Part shown: positions 18,533 through 26,956 of the stretch, one piece after another
How positions within the stretch are numbered: position 1 is the first letter of the stretch
Layout: each line of letters starts with the position of its first letter
From: Pacificispira sp965223125
GTDB lineage: Bacteria > Pseudomonadota > Alphaproteobacteria > UBA8366 > Aestuariispiraceae
Direction of reading: 5' to 3'
DNA: 64,000 nucleotides
Assembly (NCBI GenBank): GCA_965223125.1
Contig: OZ244984.1
Location: 3,844,001 to 3,908,000, forward strand
Position numbers and translations under genes: made by a program
Notes under the pieces: generated by a model
The model's input: the letters and a program-made list of their open reading frames with translations, nothing else
Told to the model about the DNA's origin: nothing
Databases searched by the model: none

Positions 18533-19375
18533 CTATCCGCCCGTCGTCACCCGACGGTTGGAGCGGTGGTGGAGACGGCCCATATTCCCGAGTGATAGGA
18601 AATGCGCGATGGCCAGCGCACACCAGCCGGATCTGAACCATTGCAGCGCTGCGGCATCGTCCAGATTGCGCAGACGTTCCTCATCGATCACCCGGAATCC
18701 TGAGAATATGATCTTCTGACCGCTTGCCAGGGTGATCTCCATCCGCTTCTCGACCAGAAGATCATGCTTCAGACAGGCATTCACAAAGGTGCGCGTCCGC
18801 GCCTGTTCCCGCGAAACCGACGCCGCAAAATTTGCCATCTTTGCCAGCAGCGCGGTCGGCTTACCCTCATTGAAGATTGGCGTTCCCTCGGTTTTGGAAA
18901 TCAAGGGCGAGTCCACATCAAGCCACAGCCCGACCCCATCCCGGCCCTGTCTGGTATCCTGCATCAGGACGAAGGGTGCGCGACGCAGGATTGCGGGAAC
19001 ATAGCACCCCTCTTTCCAGCGCCCATCCTCCTCGACGAAAAGGTTCTCATCCGACCGCAACCCCAAAAGCGCAACCGGCTGGATCACGGACTCCCCGGCG
19101 AAAATGATAGGGTAGTGCCGGGCCGATGGCATGAATTCAACGGCGCTGAGTGGAACGGTATGCAGGGAGCGGGCAAAGCTGAAATCGCGTCCGGCCGTCA
19201 CGCGAAGATCGCCATGGCGGGTTGCATCCAATGGCTCCGCATGACGCAGAATACGCTGCAACCCGTCGGCTTCCGCATTCTCCGGACTTTTCATCCGAGA
19301 GACGACGGCCTGATCCTCGACCGCAGCCTTCCCCGCACTCTTCTTTTTGGAACCCTTTGAAGATGACTTTGCCAT
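18533..19375 (-). CDS. SapC family protein
   Basis: The 280-residue product carries the SapC family core: MPSARHYPIIFAGE, PVALLGLRSDENLFV, GCYVPAILRRAPF and the ILSF-like F-V-L-M-Q-D segment. The biochemical function of the family is not established; it is named after an S-layer-associated gene. I chose ATG 19375 because a purine-rich ribosome site (AGGGAAGGGG) sits a few bases upstream and the next residues form a Lys/Ser-rich tail usual at such N-termini. A start nine codons further upstream (19402) is possible but has no clear ribosome site. It shares strand and orientation with the TPR/glycosyltransferase gene, which suggests a surface-related pair. Confidence 0.85.
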   Translation of the reverse strand: MAKSSSKGSKKKSAGKAAVEDQAVVSRMKSPENAEADGLQRILRHAEPLDATRHGDLRVTAGRDFSFARSLHTVPLSAVEFMPSARHYPIIFAGESVIQPVALLGLRSDENLFVEEDGRWKEGCYVPAILRRAPFVLMQDTRQGRDGVGLWLDVDSPLISKTEGTPIFNEGKPTALLAKMANFAASVSREQARTRTFVNACLKHDLLVEKRMEITLASGQKIIFSGFRVIDEERLRNLDDAAALQWFRSGWCALAIAHFLSLGNMGRLHHRSNRRVTTGG

Positions 19376-19470
19376 CCATGCCCCTTCCCTAGAACACATC
19401 ACAGGCTAGCATAGCGGAGTATTTAGTCCATCCTGTGATCGGGTACAATTTTTCTCCCGACAAGGTCCAT

Positions 19471-19490
19471 TTCCAGGGAATTACCTGGAA
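19471..19490. repeat. 7-bp perfect inverted repeat between lolD and sapC-like gene
   Basis: TTCCAGG at 19471-19477 pairs with CCTGGAA at 19484-19490 around a 6-base centre. It lies about 95 bases upstream of the sapC-like start and about 30 bases beyond the lolD stop. No T-run follows on the minus strand, so an operator is as likely as a terminator. Confidence 0.35.
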
Positions 19491-19522
19491 CGTCCCCCTA
19501 CCAACCTTTCGCCCGATTACAT

Positions 19523-20215
19523 TCAGATTGGACTGATCATGCCGTCCTTCAGAGTGACGACCCGATCCATCCGCTGCGCCAGTGCGACATTGTGGGTGGC
19601 GATCAGGGCACTCATCCCGCGATCCCTTACAAGGGCGACCAACAGATCAAAGACGGTTTCGGATGTTGCCGGATCAAGGTTGCCGGTCGGCTCATCCGCC
19701 AGCAGCACGGCGGGATCATTGGCCAGCGCGCGGGCCACGGCGACACGCTGCTGTTCCCCCCCTGACAGTTTTGCCGGGCGATGACTGGCCCTTGCGGTCA
19801 AACCGACGGAGTCCAGCAATTCCGCCGCCTTCTTCCGGGCAACGGATTTTGACTTTCCAGCCACCATCTGCGGCAGCATCACATTCTCCAGCGCGGAGAA
19901 TTCCGGCAGAAGGTGATGAAACTGGTAGACGAAGCCGATTGTCGTGCGGCGAATGGCCGTGCGATCCGGATCCCCCAACCTGCCACATCCCCGACCGTCC
20001 ATGACGACATCACCGGAATCCGGCAATTCCAGCAATCCCGCTACATGCAGCAGCGTCGACTTGCCCGTACCACTCGGTGCAACCAATCCTACCAACTCGC
20101 CGTGACGGATCGCCAGCGATGCTTCTTTCAGAACGACCAGCGGACCCGCTGCGGTCTTATAGACCCGCCCGACCGCCTGCAAATCCAGCGCTGGTGCCTT
20201 CGATTCATCACTCAT
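19523..20215 (-). CDS. lolD: Lipoprotein-releasing system ATP-binding protein LolD
   Basis: The 230-residue ABC ATPase belongs to the LolD/MacB family and powers release of outer-membrane lipoproteins from the inner membrane to LolA. The Walker A motif reads APSGTGKST, the ABC signature is LSGGEQQRVAVARAL, the Walker B is VLLADEPTGNLD, and the H-loop His is in IATHN. Length is usual for the family. The start overlaps the end of the lolC/E gene by 8 bases, so translation is coupled. This is the last gene of the ridA-proS-lolC-lolD run. Confidence 0.94.
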   Translation of the reverse strand: MSDESKAPALDLQAVGRVYKTAAGPLVVLKEASLAIRHGELVGLVAPSGTGKSTLLHVAGLLELPDSGDVVMDGRGCGRLGDPDRTAIRRTTIGFVYQFHHLLPEFSALENVMLPQMVAGKSKSVARKKAAELLDSVGLTARASHRPAKLSGGEQQRVAVARALANDPAVLLADEPTGNLDPATSETVFDLLVALVRDRGMSALIATHNVALAQRMDRVVTLKDGMISPI

Positions 20216-21452
20216 AGCGCAGCACCTCCACCGGATCGAGCCGTGCCGCGCGCCAAGCCGGATAGATCGAGGCCAACAGACTGATCACAAGGGCAAAAAC
20301 GACAGTCAGAATCACCTCAGCCGGATCAATCTTCGCGGGCAAGCGCGAAAGGAAATAGATTTCCGCATCAAACAGCGTCGCACCCGACAGCGACTGGATC
20401 CACTGCCGGATCGTTTCGATATTGACGGCAAAGGAAATGCCCAGCGTTGCACCCAGGACAGTACCGATCACCCCTACCGAACTGCCGGTCATGAAAAAGA
20501 TGCGCAGGATCGATCCCCGTGTCGCCCCCATCGTGCGTAGCACCGCAATTCCCCGCGACTTGTCCTGTACAAGCATGATCTGAGAGGAGATGACATTGAA
20601 CGCCGCGACAATGACGATCAATGACAGGATCAGCGCCATGACATTGCGTTCCACCTGCAATGCGTTGAAAAAGCTCTTGTTTACCCCCTGCCAATCCATC
20701 GCGGTCAGACCACCGGACAGGCTGCCGCGCAGTGCATAGGCGACGCTGCGGGCCTGATCCGGATCGGCGATCATCAACTCGATGGTTCCGACCGCCTCCC
20801 CGGTCCGAAAAAACGCCTGGGCGGCTGAAAGCGGCATATAGACATAGGCATTATCGTATTCATACATGCCGACATCGAATATCCCGACCACAGGAAAGGA
20901 CTTCATTCGCGGCACGGTTCCAAAGGCCGTCACTGTCCCGTTCGGAGAAATGAGCGTGAGTGAATCGCCGCGCATGAGACCCAACCGGTTCGCCATTCGA
21001 ACCCCGATCAGAATTCCGTCACCTTCGGCAAAGCGATCAAGATCGCCTTGCCCCAGCGCATCACGCAATATCTGCCGCCCTTCCAGATCGGACGTGCGGA
21101 TGCCGCGAACCAGGGCACCACCGGCGCCATTCTTTGAACTGGCCATCACCTGCCCCTCAACCATCGGGGTCGCAGCCATAACATCGGATCGCATCAGCAG
21201 TTGCTGGGTCAGTGTTTCATAGGCGTCAATCCGCCGGTCAACGCTCTGCACCGTGACATGGCCGTTCAGACCGATGATACGGCCCAGCAGTTCTGCCCGG
21301 AACCCGTTCATCACCGACATCACAATAATCAGCGTCGCCACCCCCAGCATGATGCCAAGCAACGAAAACCAGGCAACGACAGAAATAAACCCTTCCTGCC
21401 GCTTGGCCCGCAGATAGCGAAAGGCGACAAGGCGCTCAACACCGGAAAACAT
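20208..21452 (-). CDS. lolC: Lipoprotein-releasing system permease LolC/LolE
   Basis: The 414-residue protein is the inner-membrane permease of the Lol lipoprotein export machine. An N-terminal membrane segment (about residues 25-48) is followed by a large periplasmic MacB-like domain (about 50-250) and three C-terminal membrane segments (about 270-405), ending in the typical YPAWRAARLDPVEVLRYE. The N-terminal FRYLRAKRQEGFISVVAWFS motif is characteristic. Only one permease gene is next to lolD, so it probably acts as a homodimer, as in species with a single LolC/E gene. It follows proS by 35 bases and overlaps lolD. Confidence 0.93.
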   Translation of the reverse strand: MFSGVERLVAFRYLRAKRQEGFISVVAWFSLLGIMLGVATLIIVMSVMNGFRAELLGRIIGLNGHVTVQSVDRRIDAYETLTQQLLMRSDVMAATPMVEGQVMASSKNGAGGALVRGIRTSDLEGRQILRDALGQGDLDRFAEGDGILIGVRMANRLGLMRGDSLTLISPNGTVTAFGTVPRMKSFPVVGIFDVGMYEYDNAYVYMPLSAAQAFFRTGEAVGTIELMIADPDQARSVAYALRGSLSGGLTAMDWQGVNKSFFNALQVERNVMALILSLIVIVAAFNVISSQIMLVQDKSRGIAVLRTMGATRGSILRIFFMTGSSVGVIGTVLGATLGISFAVNIETIRQWIQSLSGATLFDAEIYFLSRLPAKIDPAEVILTVVFALVISLLASIYPAWRAARLDPVEVLRYE

Positions 21453-21487
21453 GACTTAAAGCGCCTCCAATTTACAATATTTCAAAC

Positions 21488-22831
21488 CTACTCCGCCAAC
21501 CGGGTCAGAGCCGCTTCTATCGTCAGTTCTTCCTTCACACCGGTCTTGCGGGATTTAAGCTCCACGACACCGTTTGCAACGCCTTTCGGCCCGACAATCA
21601 CCTGCCAGGGCAGGCCGATCAAATCCATATCGGCGAATTTAACGCCTGCCCGCTCCTCGCGATCGTCATACATCACGTCTATGCCCGCCACCTGCAAGCG
21701 AGTATACAAATCCTCGCAGGCCGCATCGCAGGCTGCATCACCGGTACGCAGGTTGATCAGGCCAACCCGGAACGGGGCCACCGATTCCGGCCAGACGATG
21801 CCATTGTCATCATGGCAGGCCTCAATGATCGCTCCGGCCAGCCGGGAGACACCGACACCATAGGAACCCATCTGAACCGGAACACTCTTGCCATCACTGG
21901 TCTGAACACGCGCATTCATCGGGTCAGAATATTTCGTGCCGAAGAAGAAAATATGCCCGACCTCAATCCCCCGCGCCGACATCCGCTTGTTTTCCGATAC
22001 CTGAGCCCGATAGGCGTCCTCATCATGCTGCTCGTCGGTGGCGGCATAGTAGGACGTCACCTTGCCGATAACATCGCTCATCTGCTGCGGGTCGCGGTGA
22101 TCGATCTCCGAATTCAACAGATCAAGCTCCAGCAGGTCGGAATCGCACCAGACCTGACTTTCCCCGGTTTCTGCCAGAATGATGAATTCATGGCTCATAT
22201 CGCCGCCGATGGGGCCAGTATCGGCTGCCATCGGAATCGCCTTCAATCCCATCCGCGCATAGAGCCGCAGATAGGCGACGAACTGCTTGTTATAGGAAAC
22301 CCGCCCATCCTCCGGCGTCAGGTCAAAGGAATAGGCGTCCTTCATCAGGAATTCGCGTCCGCGCATCACACCAAAGCGGGGTCGAACCTCGTCCCGGAAC
22401 TTCCACTGGATGTGATACATCATCCGTGGCACGTCCTTGTAGCTCTTGGCATGCTCGGCGAAGATGTCGGTGATCATCTCCTCATTCGTCGGGCCATAGA
22501 GCATTTCGCGATCATGCCGGTCGGAAATGCGCAGCATCTCCTTGCCGTAATCATCATAACGCCCGGATTTCCGCCAGAGTTCAGCCGACTGGATGGTAGG
22601 CATCAGCACTTCATGACAGCCGATGCGATCCATCTCGTCCCGCACAATCTGCTCGATCTTGCGCAACACGCGGTAACCGGTCGGCAGCCAGGAATAGATA
22701 CCGGCCGACTCCTGCCGGATCATCCCCGAACGGAGCATCAGGCGGTGCGAGACGATCTCCGCCTCGCTCGGCGTCTCCCGAAGAGTCGGCATGAAATATT
22801 CACTGAGGCGGACGGCAGGGGAAAGTCGCAT
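21488..22831 (-). CDS. proS: Prolyl-tRNA synthetase, short form
   Basis: The enzyme charges tRNA-Pro with proline. Class II motifs are present: motif 2 near FRDEVRPRFGVMRGREFLMKD and motif 3 near GSYGVGVSRLAGAIIE, with the T-N-E-E motif near residue 110. At 447 residues it is far shorter than the roughly 570-residue E. coli enzyme because the editing insertion (INS, YbaK-like) between motifs 2 and 3 is missing. This is usual in alphaproteobacteria, where mischarged Ala-tRNA-Pro must be cleared by a separate deacylase. It lies 35 bases before lolC/E and 104 bases after ridA. Confidence 0.95.
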   Translation of the reverse strand: MRLSPAVRLSEYFMPTLRETPSEAEIVSHRLMLRSGMIRQESAGIYSWLPTGYRVLRKIEQIVRDEMDRIGCHEVLMPTIQSAELWRKSGRYDDYGKEMLRISDRHDREMLYGPTNEEMITDIFAEHAKSYKDVPRMMYHIQWKFRDEVRPRFGVMRGREFLMKDAYSFDLTPEDGRVSYNKQFVAYLRLYARMGLKAIPMAADTGPIGGDMSHEFIILAETGESQVWCDSDLLELDLLNSEIDHRDPQQMSDVIGKVTSYYAATDEQHDEDAYRAQVSENKRMSARGIEVGHIFFFGTKYSDPMNARVQTSDGKSVPVQMGSYGVGVSRLAGAIIEACHDDNGIVWPESVAPFRVGLINLRTGDAACDAACEDLYTRLQVAGIDVMYDDREERAGVKFADMDLIGLPWQVIVGPKGVANGVVELKSRKTGVKEELTIEAALTRLAE

Positions 22832-22935
22832 GGATTGAGCCTTTTGCGTGGATTTGGCAGCCTCACCTGCGAGGCGGGCGCAATCTACGTCCTATCACGC
22901 ATCAGGTAAAGCACAGCGAGTGTGCGGCTGGATGT

Positions 22936-23334
22936 TCAAACAACCCGACGTGCGACCATGTCGATCTCAACCAGTGCACCCACAGCAAGGCCCATCACGC
23001 CAATTGTTGTCCGGGCAGGAAGTCTGCCAGGCTCAAAATAGGCCTGATAGGTCTGGTTCATCGCCGCATAATCCTGATCGAACCGGGTGAGATAGATGCG
23101 GCATTGAACGACATCACCGAGTGTGAGACCAAGGCCGGAGAGGATCAGAACCAGATTGTCCATCACCCGTCGGGTCTGTACCTCAATACCAACGGGAAGC
23201 GGGGCCGTATCGTCCAAAGGGTCCGTCGGCATCTGACCGGTCAGGAAAACGAAGCCGTTCGCCTCTGTCGCGTGGGAAAAGGGAGCGACCGGCGTGGGGC
23301 CACCCTTAATCATATGGTGAAGGATATCGCTCAT
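22936..23334 (-). CDS. RidA family protein (enamine/imine deaminase)
   Basis: The 132-residue protein has the YjgF/YER057c/UK114 fold markers: FVFLTGQMPTDP, the V-x-C-R-I-Y-L-T segment and the conserved P-A-R-T segment, whose Arg binds the carboxylate of the 2-aminoacrylate substrate in RidA. Members hydrolyse reactive enamines formed by PLP enzymes; subgroups differ in activity, so substrate is uncertain. It is the first gene of the minus-strand run leading to proS and the Lol genes, and is transcribed away from the beta-oxidation gene at 23507. Confidence 0.88.
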   Translation of the reverse strand: MSDILHHMIKGGPTPVAPFSHATEANGFVFLTGQMPTDPLDDTAPLPVGIEVQTRRVMDNLVLILSGLGLTLGDVVQCRIYLTRFDQDYAAMNQTYQAYFEPGRLPARTTIGVMGLAVGALVEIDMVARRVV

Positions 23335-23506
23335 CAGGTCATTCTCCAGCTGAGTCAGTTTCTATCGGCACGAGCCGTCCTGCGGATCAGGCTCCCCCTG
23401 TATTGAAACATCAACCGTGCCTGATACAGTCCGGCCCGACAAACGAGGCCATGCTCCACCCGGTATAAGCCGACACAATATCAGCAGACTGTAGAAGGGA
23501 ATATCC

Positions 23507-25612
23507 GTGACCGCCGTCGTCCGCATCCATAAATCCGATCGCATCGCCGTGATCCGCATCGCCAACCCGCCCGTAAACGCGCTCTCTCAGGCCGTTCGTC
23601 AGGGATTGAAAGACGCAATTTCACAGGTCGAACAGGATGACGGTATCGATGCCGCCATCCTGATTGGGGATGGGCGCACATTCATCGCAGGTGCGGATAT
23701 TTCCGAATTCGGCAAGCCGCCACAGCGGCCTGCCCTGCCCGACGTCATCCGAGACATCGAATCCGCGTCCAAACCGGTGATCGCAGTGCTGCACGGAACC
23801 GCCCTCGGCGGTGGGTTGGAAGTTGCGCTCGGCGCGCATTACCGGGTCATCCTGCCAGGGGGCAAAGTGGGGCTGCCGGAGGTTACTCTAGGCATCATGC
23901 CGGGTGCAGGTGGAACCCAACGCCTGCCGCGTCTGACCGGTGTCGAGGCGGCTCTGGACATGATCACCTCAGGCCGTCACGTCCCCGCCGAAGAGGCCCT
24001 GCGCCTCGGCATCGTCGATTCCCTGTCGTCAGAATCCGATCCGGAAGCGGCGGGACTGGCCTTTGCGAAATCCCTGCTGATCGACGGCAAGGGCGTCCGT
24101 CGCGTTCGGGACATGCCGCCTCCCGCCAGAGATGATGCTGTACTGGACGCCTGGCGCACGAAACTGAAGAAATCCACGCGCGGCCAGATCGCGCCACTGA
24201 CCAGCATTGATGCGATTGAGGCAGCACTGACGCTTCCGTTCGACGAGGGCATGGTACAGGAGCGCACGCTGTTCAAGACACTGCTCGACTCGCCGCAGCG
24301 GCAGGGCCTGATCCATGCCTTCTTCATCGAACGTAAAGTTGCCAAACTGCCGGAGATCGAAGGCATTGCACCCCGTCCCGTGCATCACATGGGCGTAATC
24401 GGCGGTGGCACGATGGGGGCTGGCATCGCCTTTTGCGGGCTGATGAACGGATTGCATGTCACCCTGATCGAGCGGGACGATGATGCCGCAGCGCGAGCAG
24501 CGGGCACCATCCGCAAACTGGCTGATGACGGAGTCAAGCGCGGCAAGATGAGCGAAGCCGGGCGCGATACCCTGCTGGCGGAAAAATTCGCCGCGGTCAC
24601 CGATTATGCCGCCCTGTCCGATGCAGATCTGGTGGTTGAGGCGGTATTCGAGAGCATGGAAGTGAAGCAGGACGTCTTTTCCACCCTCGACCGGGTCTGC
24701 AAACCGGGCGCGGTGCTGGCAACCAACACCTCCTATCTCGACATCAACGCAATTGCCGCGATGACCAACCGCCCACAGGACGTGATCGGACTGCATTTCT
24801 TCTCCCCCGCCCATATCATGAAGCTGCTGGAGGTCGTTGTCGCCGACAGGACCGCGCCGGAGGTGACCGCCACCGGCTTCGCGCTGGCCAAGACATTGAA
24901 GAAAATCGCCGTGCGGGCCGGGGTCTGCGACGGGTTCATCGGCAACCGCCTGCTCGCCCGCTACCGTCTCGCCGCCGAGCACATGGTCCTGGACGGGGCG
25001 AGTCCGTATGAGATCGACTCCGCCCTCGTGAAATTCGGCTTTGCCATGGGGCCTTTCGCGGTCAGCGACCTTGCCGGTCTGGATATCGGCTGGGCCTCCC
25101 GCAAGCGCCGGGCCGCCACGCGTGATCCCCGCGAACGGGTTGGCACATTCGCCGACCGTATCTGCGAAAAGGGCTGGTTTGGCCAGAAGACCGGGCGCGG
25201 ATATTATCGCTATGACGATGGTGCCCGACGCGGCACGCCAGACCCTGAGGTCGAGGCAATCATTACCGAGGAACGCAAATCACTCGGCATCACGCCGCGC
25301 GCATTCAGCGATGCCGAAATCGTGCGCCGCTACATGGCCGCGATGATCAACGAGGCTGCACAGGTGGTCGACGAAGGCATCGCCCGACGTCCACTTGATG
25401 TCGATGTAACGCTGCTGGCGGGCTATGGATTCCCGCGCTGGCGTGGGGGTCCGATGAACTACGCGGATCAGACAGGTCTTGCTGAAATATTGAATAATAT
25501 CAAGGAATTCTCCAAGGACGATGATTTCTTCTGGCAACCGGCCCCGCTATTGGAAAAACTGGTCACCGAGGGCCGGAATTTCGCCGACCTGAATGCGGAT
25601 CCGAAAGGCTGA
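23507..25612 (+). CDS. Bifunctional enoyl-CoA hydratase / 3-hydroxyacyl-CoA dehydrogenase
   Basis: The 701-residue enzyme catalyses two beta-oxidation steps: hydration of enoyl-CoA and NAD-dependent oxidation of the 3-hydroxyacyl-CoA. Residues 1-190 are a crotonase domain, with the oxyanion-hole segment GGGLEVALG and the catalytic Glu in LPEVTLGIMPG. Residues about 292-470 are the Rossmann NAD domain (GVIGGGTMGAGIA) with His430 in the LHFFSP motif. Two C-terminal dehydrogenase domains follow (about 475-690). The order matches FadB/FadJ and the peroxisomal bifunctional enzyme. The start is GTG behind GAAGGGAA. No thiolase gene is adjacent, so the thiolase must be elsewhere. Confidence 0.94.
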   Translation: MTAVVRIHKSDRIAVIRIANPPVNALSQAVRQGLKDAISQVEQDDGIDAAILIGDGRTFIAGADISEFGKPPQRPALPDVIRDIESASKPVIAVLHGTALGGGLEVALGAHYRVILPGGKVGLPEVTLGIMPGAGGTQRLPRLTGVEAALDMITSGRHVPAEEALRLGIVDSLSSESDPEAAGLAFAKSLLIDGKGVRRVRDMPPPARDDAVLDAWRTKLKKSTRGQIAPLTSIDAIEAALTLPFDEGMVQERTLFKTLLDSPQRQGLIHAFFIERKVAKLPEIEGIAPRPVHHMGVIGGGTMGAGIAFCGLMNGLHVTLIERDDDAAARAAGTIRKLADDGVKRGKMSEAGRDTLLAEKFAAVTDYAALSDADLVVEAVFESMEVKQDVFSTLDRVCKPGAVLATNTSYLDINAIAAMTNRPQDVIGLHFFSPAHIMKLLEVVVADRTAPEVTATGFALAKTLKKIAVRAGVCDGFIGNRLLARYRLAAEHMVLDGASPYEIDSALVKFGFAMGPFAVSDLAGLDIGWASRKRRAATRDPRERVGTFADRICEKGWFGQKTGRGYYRYDDGARRGTPDPEVEAIITEERKSLGITPRAFSDAEIVRRYMAAMINEAAQVVDEGIARRPLDVDVTLLAGYGFPRWRGGPMNYADQTGLAEILNNIKEFSKDDDFFWQPAPLLEKLVTEGRNFADLNADPKG

Positions 25613-25623
25613 ACCACGGAATA

Positions 25624-25655
25624 CCGGTCGGGTGTCCGCACAATCGCCCGACCGG
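25624..25655. terminator. Candidate bidirectional terminator between convergent genes
   Basis: A perfect 9-bp stem (CCGGTCGGG at 25624-25632, CCCGACCGG at 25647-25655) with a 14-base loop sits between the stop codons of two convergent genes. There is no T-run on either side, so it may be a stabilising hairpin rather than an intrinsic terminator. Confidence 0.45.
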
Positions 25656-25666
25656 CATACACCATT

Positions 25667-26935
25667 CTATTCCGCCGTCGCGGTCATACGGCGGTCCCGC
25701 CCCTGGAGCAGCATGACGCAAAGCGCCGCCACCAGGACCGGCCCGGCGATGCTGACCGCAACGGTTTCCCAGCCATAGGCCTGCTGCAAGGCACCGGACA
25801 TCAGGCTTGCCATCGCGACGGTGCCGAAAACCATGAAATCGTTGAAGCCCTGAACCTTGGCCTTTTCATCCGGCCTGGCGAATTCGGTCAGCATGGTCGT
25901 TCCGCCAACAAACATGAAATTCCATCCAACCCCGATCAGCACCAGCGCCGAGAAGAACTGGATCATCTCCACCCCGGTCAGATTGATCAAAACCGAGAGG
26001 ATATAGAGTCCGGCCCCGACCAGAATGATGCGGGGTGAGCCAAAGCGGGCGATCAGCGATCCGGTGAAAAAGCTGGGGGCGAACATTGCAATCACATGAC
26101 CCTGGATGACGAAGGCAGCATCGGTAAACAGATGCCCGCAGTCGATCATCGCCAGCGGTGTTGCCGTCATGATGAAGGACATGGTGGCATAACCAACCAT
26201 GCCCGACAGGACCGCGATCAAAAATTTTGGCTCCCGACACAACTGCTTGAAACTGCGTCCCGTCGAATCCCCCGGTTTGCGACGGGGCGGTGTCGGGATT
26301 CGGATGAACTGCAACACACCAATGGCCATCATCGAAATCATCGCAACGGATATGTAAGCTCCGGCGAACAGAACCGGATTGAGCAGATCACGGGTATGCT
26401 TGGCAATCTCCGGTCCGAAAATCCCCGCCACAAGCGGGCCGATCATGACATAGGAAACCGCCTTCGGCCTGAATTCCGGTGAGGCCGTATCAGCAACGGC
26501 AAAACGGTATTGCTGCCAGAAGGCGTTATGGACTCCGATCAGGAACCCGGCCAGGACGAAAAGCCAGAAGTGCTGAATGAACAGAGCGTAAGTCGCCAGC
26601 CCGGCGGAACCGGCACCGATCAACTGTCCCAGCGAAAACCCTGCCCGCCGACCGATCCGTGCCATCAGCAATGCGGCAGGTGGAGCGGCAGCCATCGTAC
26701 CGATGAACTGAACCGACAGAGCCAATGTGCTGAGTGCGCGTTCTGAAAATGTCCCGATCAACGGCAGATCATAGACCACATCCGGGCGGGCCAGATAGGC
26801 CCCGGACAGAGCCGTCACCGTCATGATCAGCACCGCGCCGGTATTGCTGAGCGCCAGAGCACCGCAAAGCAGCAAAGTGTTGCGGACTGTCGGGTCTGAC
26901 GCAACAACCCCATTATTCACCGACATGCCAGACAT
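25667..26935 (-). CDS. Major facilitator superfamily transporter
   Basis: The 422-residue polytopic protein shows about twelve hydrophobic segments, with the loop 2-3 motif ALLMARIGRRAGFSLG resembling the MFS motif A. The second half begins after a charged linker (RKPGDSTGRSFKQLCREPKF, about residue 215), typical of the 6+6 arrangement. The substrate cannot be inferred. A second start lies three codons downstream (26926). It is on the same strand and just downstream of the gamma-glutamyltransferase gene (22 bases between stop and start), so both are probably one transcript. Confidence 0.88.
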   Translation of the reverse strand: MSGMSVNNGVVASDPTVRNTLLLCGALALSNTGAVLIMTVTALSGAYLARPDVVYDLPLIGTFSERALSTLALSVQFIGTMAAAPPAALLMARIGRRAGFSLGQLIGAGSAGLATYALFIQHFWLFVLAGFLIGVHNAFWQQYRFAVADTASPEFRPKAVSYVMIGPLVAGIFGPEIAKHTRDLLNPVLFAGAYISVAMISMMAIGVLQFIRIPTPPRRKPGDSTGRSFKQLCREPKFLIAVLSGMVGYATMSFIMTATPLAMIDCGHLFTDAAFVIQGHVIAMFAPSFFTGSLIARFGSPRIILVGAGLYILSVLINLTGVEMIQFFSALVLIGVGWNFMFVGGTTMLTEFARPDEKAKVQGFNDFMVFGTVAMASLMSGALQQAYGWETVAVSIAGPVLVAALCVMLLQGRDRRMTATAE

Positions 26936-26956
26936 CCTTCCCCGAACCGGAACCCA

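Noticed and set aside
21812..22909. Plus-strand frame opposite proS
   Set aside because: Antisense shadow; the minus strand encodes a complete ProS.
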